Assembly (NCBI GenBank): GCA_007129775.1
Contig: SKUV01000400.1
Coordinates: forward strand, 1-8,988
Length of the DNA: 8,988 nucleotides
Reading direction: 5' to 3'
From: Paracoccaceae bacterium
GTDB lineage: Bacteria > Pseudomonadota > Alphaproteobacteria > Rhodobacterales > Rhodobacteraceae
Under the pieces are notes generated by a model. That model did no database searches and had not been told where the DNA came from. It was given only the letters and a program-made list of their open reading frames with translations. Within the stretch, counting starts at the first letter, position 1; each line of letters opens with the position of its first letter. Both the position numbers and the translations under genes were made by a program. This document shows, piece by piece, positions 7,160 to 8,988 of this stretch.

Positions 7160-7162
7160 CTA

Positions 7163-7190
7163 TTGACTTAGTCCAGCGTGGTCATAAACT
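7163..7190 (+). promoter_or_regulatory. Candidate sigma-70-type promoter of the solute-binding protein gene
   Basis: TTGACT at 7163-7168 and TAAACT at 7185-7190 are separated by 16 nt, in a distinctly AT-richer pocket of a very GC-rich region. Transcription would begin near 7197, giving a leader of about 85 nt. The -35 box is a 5/6 match to consensus; the -10 box is weaker. A GACT-T-AGTC inverted repeat (7165-7173) overlaps the -35 box. Confidence 0.5.
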
Positions 7191-7203
7191 GGCCTTACTT
7201 TTC

Positions 7204-7227
7204 GGGGGCGGCCGAGGCTCCGCCCCC
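7204..7227 (+). promoter_or_regulatory. Strong hairpin in the leader of the solute-binding protein mRNA
   Basis: GGGGGCGG at 7204-7211 is perfectly complementary to CCGCCCCC at 7220-7227 around an 8-nt loop, followed by CTTGG. A later GGGCGG at 7252-7257 could instead pair with 7220-7225, giving two mutually exclusive folds. This may be an attenuator-like or mRNA-stabilising element, or chance in GC-rich DNA. Confidence 0.35.
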
Positions 7228-7267
7228 CTTGGCCAGACGGTGCCGCGCCATGGGCGGGGCCTGCAAC

Positions 7268-7272
7268 AGGGA
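7268..7272 (+). promoter_or_regulatory. Shine-Dalgarno deciding the solute-binding protein start
   Basis: AGGGA lies 9 nt before the ATG at 7282. With the signal peptide beginning directly at that Met, it supports 7282 over the upstream in-frame GTG at 7240. Confidence 0.6.
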
Positions 7273-7281
7273 CGAAACATC

Positions 7282-8778
7282 ATGCCTGGAAAAAGACTTG
7301 CGGCAAGCCTGCTTGCCTCCACTCTGCTGGCCGGCGGCGCCTATGCCGACACGCTCAGCATCGCCATCGATTCGTCGCCCGCAGGGCTCGACCCGCATCT
7401 GATCACCGCCTTCAACTCGGTGCTGATCGTGCAGGGCAACATCTATCAGGGGCTGACGGATCTGGATGCCGATCTGACGGTCGTGCCCGGCCTTGCCACC
7501 GACTGGGACGTATCTGAGGACGGGCTGACCTATACCTTCACCCTGCGCGAGGGCGTGACCTTCCACGACGGCAGCGCCTTCGGCGCCGAGGATGTGGCGG
7601 CCTCGCTGCGCCGGGTGCAATCGGATGACATCGCCTCGCCACTGGCAAGCCGAATCGATTCGATCAGTGAAATCGAAGTGCTGGACGATCTCACCGTTCA
7701 ACTGACCCTGTCGGCGCCCTATGCGCCGCTGCTGTCATCGCTGGCGGGTATCGCCATCGTCCCGGCGGCGATGGAGACAGAGAAGGACGCGCTGCAACAG
7801 ATGCCGGTGGGCACCGGGCCCTTCCAGTTCGCCGACTGGCAACCGAATGCCTACCTCGCGCTGACCGCTTTCGAGAATTACCACACGCCCGATCAACCGG
7901 CGGTTTCGGGGCTGCGGTTCCATTTCGTGCCCGAAGCCGCGACGCGGCAGGTCGGGCTGGTCAGCGGCGAATACCACCTGCTGCCCGGCGTCGATCCGGC
8001 GACCGCGCTGCAACTGGGCATGCAGCCCCAGATCACCCTGCAGGAGACCCGCGATCTCGCCTATACGCTGGTGGGAATGAACGCGACCCAAGGCGCGCTG
8101 AGCGATCCGCGCGTGCGCCGCGCGGTGAACATGCTGCTCGACCGGCAGGAGATCATCGACGGCGCGCTTTTCGGCGCCGGCGTGCCCGGCGGGCCGCTGT
8201 CGCCGGTGCTGACGGAATGGGCGCTCGATACCTCGGAATTTCCCTGCTACGGCCGCGATGTTGAGGGCGCGCGCGCGCTTCTGGCCGAGGCCGGTGTCTC
8301 CGAACCGATGCCCATCGTGATGAAGGTGCTGCCGCGGCAGGACGCGCGCGACATCTCGCAGATCGTGCAGCAGCAGCTGGCCGACGGCGGCTTTCAGGTC
8401 GAGATCGTCAATCAGGAAATCGGGCAGTTCGTGCAGGACTGGCGGAATTCGGACTTCGACATGTTCGTCTCGGTCAATGGCGGCAATGCCGATCCGGACC
8501 AGTATTTCTTCCGCACCTTCTACACCGGCGGTTCAACAAACGTCTTCAAGTATGACAACCCCGATCTGAACGCGCTGCTGGACGCCGGGCGCAACTCCAC
8601 CGACATGGAGGAACGGCAGGCCGCCTATGCCGAGGCTCAGCGCATCCTCGCCTGCGAAGGCCCGATCGCGCATCTGGCCTACGGCACGCTGACGACGGCG
8701 GTGAACCCGCGGGTGGAGGGTTTCGAGATCCATCCGCTGAACCGGCTGACCTCGCTGGCCACGGCCACGCTGAACTGA
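7282..8778 (+). CDS. Family-5 (peptide-type) ABC transporter solute-binding protein
   Basis: Periplasmic receptor of a peptide/nickel/opine-class ABC importer, 498 aa. A Sec signal peptide covers residues 1-22 (Met-Pro-Gly-Lys-Arg, a hydrophobic core, then AYA before Asp23); there is no lipobox Cys, so the protein is soluble. The SBP_bac_5 signature is clear at 56-105: YQGLTDLDADLTVVPGLATDW, then FTLREGVTFHDG and AEDV. GTGPFQF (178-184) and the late NADPDQYFF (402-410) are also family features; an Asp in the latter often binds the ligand amino group. The only cysteines are 322 and 458, spaced like the disulfide pair of OppA, so a disulfide is possible. It is divergent from the ATPase operon, across about 130 nt of shared upstream region, and is followed directly by a terminator instead of permease genes. 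Peptides or muropeptides are the likely ligands from context; sequence alone does not settle this. Confidence 0.94.
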   Translation: MPGKRLAASLLASTLLAGGAYADTLSIAIDSSPAGLDPHLITAFNSVLIVQGNIYQGLTDLDADLTVVPGLATDWDVSEDGLTYTFTLREGVTFHDGSAFGAEDVAASLRRVQSDDIASPLASRIDSISEIEVLDDLTVQLTLSAPYAPLLSSLAGIAIVPAAMETEKDALQQMPVGTGPFQFADWQPNAYLALTAFENYHTPDQPAVSGLRFHFVPEAATRQVGLVSGEYHLLPGVDPATALQLGMQPQITLQETRDLAYTLVGMNATQGALSDPRVRRAVNMLLDRQEIIDGALFGAGVPGGPLSPVLTEWALDTSEFPCYGRDVEGARALLAEAGVSEPMPIVMKVLPRQDARDISQIVQQQLADGGFQVEIVNQEIGQFVQDWRNSDFDMFVSVNGGNADPDQYFFRTFYTGGSTNVFKYDNPDLNALLDAGRNSTDMEERQAAYAEAQRILACEGPIAHLAYGTLTTAVNPRVEGFEIHPLNRLTSLATATLN

Positions 8779-8803
8779 GCCGGGCGCGAGGACGGAGGGC
8801 TTT

Positions 8804-8838
8804 GGCCCCGCGCGGCACGCTGCCGGGCGGGGCCCTTT
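8804..8838 (+). terminator. Intrinsic terminator of the solute-binding protein gene
   Basis: GGCCCCGC (8804-8811) pairs with GCGGGGCC (8827-8834), continued after one G-G mismatch by CGGCA (8813-8817) with TGCCG (8821-8825) around a CGC loop. CTTT follows. The hairpin begins 25 nt after the stop codon and is the strongest in the window. A small repeat CCTTT/AAAGG (8834-8849) abuts it. Confidence 0.8.
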
Positions 8839-8844
8839 GCGCAG

Positions 8845-8988
8845 AAAGGCGTGCAAGGTGTCTTTGGCCACAGGCAAACCTTGAGACCGCAAAGCGTGGT
8901 AGAATTTTTGGATGCTGAAATGTGCGGTGGGAGCACCCAGCAAATGGCGTTGAAGCCAGCGCAAGGCGATCGGATTGGAGACCCCGTG
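8845..8988 (-). pseudogene. Fragment of an AAA/DUF4143-type ATPase gene, apparently 3'-truncated
   Basis: On the minus strand, entering from the right edge, the frame reads VSNPIALRWLQRHLLG, then HFSIQKFYHALRSQG and VAKDTLHAFL. This resembles the DUF4143 C-terminal region of small ATP-binding proteins, which normally continues with a YLEDAFLI-like stretch and roughly 100 more residues. Here the similarity stops near 8845, where the frame runs into the neighbouring terminator and then antisense to the binding-protein gene, up to a stop at 8533. The segment is about 56% GC by my count, well below its surroundings. The upstream part lies outside the window, so whether the gene is otherwise intact is unknown. 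Family assignment is from memory of the motif, not a search. Confidence 0.6.

Noticed and set aside
7240..7281. Upstream GTG start for the solute-binding protein
   Set aside because: It would put 14 polar residues before a normal signal peptide; the ATG at 7282 has a Shine-Dalgarno-like site at suitable distance.
7149..7281. Riboswitch, tRNA or small ORF in the divergent intergenic region
   Set aside because: No tRNA arms, no known riboswitch core and no convincing short ORF with a ribosome binding site were seen.
8533..8844. Continuation of the minus-strand frame from the DUF4143-like fragment
   Set aside because: This part is antisense to the binding-protein gene and its terminator and no longer resembles the family, so it is read-through of a truncated gene.
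1..8988. CRISPR array, insertion sequence or defence system
   Set aside because: No regularly spaced repeats, transposase motifs, terminal inverted repeats or defence-type domains could be found by reading, apart from the DUF4143-like fragment, which alone is not evidence for one.

Overview
This window is GC-rich (about 70% by eye) and densely coded. It has heavy third-position GC bias, short overlaps between genes, and protein families typical of alphaproteobacteria. The AnmK variant (GLMTGTVLDG instead of the classical GLMSGTSLDG) and the overall style suggest a Rhodobacterales/Paracoccaceae-like chromosome. That placement is inference; no rRNA or other marker is present.

Layout. (1) 1-2466, plus strand: the C-terminal part of an FtsX/MacB-type ABC permease, entering from the left edge, followed by an HlyD-type periplasmic adaptor. 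These are two parts of an ABC-driven efflux or lipoprotein-type exporter; the ATPase is not in view and is presumably upstream. (2) 2467-2557: a convergent intergenic region with two hairpins. (3) 7148 down to 2558, minus strand: a compact five-gene operon encoding an OppD/DppD-type ATPase, an OppF/DppF-type ATPase, a beta-lactamase-fold serine hydrolase, anhydro-N-acetylmuramic acid kinase (anmK) and a small GNAT acetyltransferase. The first three junctions are stop/start overlaps, and the last is a 16-nt gap holding a Shine-Dalgarno. (4) 7149-7281: a divergent regulatory region with a plausible sigma-70-type promoter for the plus strand, an operator-like half palindrome and a strong leader hairpin. 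(5) 7282-8778, plus strand: an exported family-5 solute-binding protein (peptide/muropeptide type), ended by a strong hairpin terminator. (6) About 8845-8988, minus strand: a piece of a lower-GC AAA/DUF4143-type ATPase gene that loses its family-like sequence next to that terminator, probably a gene remnant.

How the genes may work together. AnmK phosphorylates 1,6-anhydro-MurNAc, a sugar made only by peptidoglycan turnover. Its translational coupling to peptide-importer ATPases and a beta-lactamase-fold hydrolase, next to a family-5 binding protein, suggests a cell-wall recycling locus. In this model the ABC importer brings muropeptides or turnover peptides into the cytoplasm, the hydrolase and AnmK process them, and the GNAT has an unknown accessory role. 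Similar associations are known: murQ-murP-yfeW in E. coli, the B. subtilis ybb/mur cluster, and YejBEF/YepA muropeptide import in Agrobacterium. The two permease genes normally found with such ATPases and binding protein are absent from the window, and MurQ is not here either. The physiological reading is inference; the gene identities are well supported.
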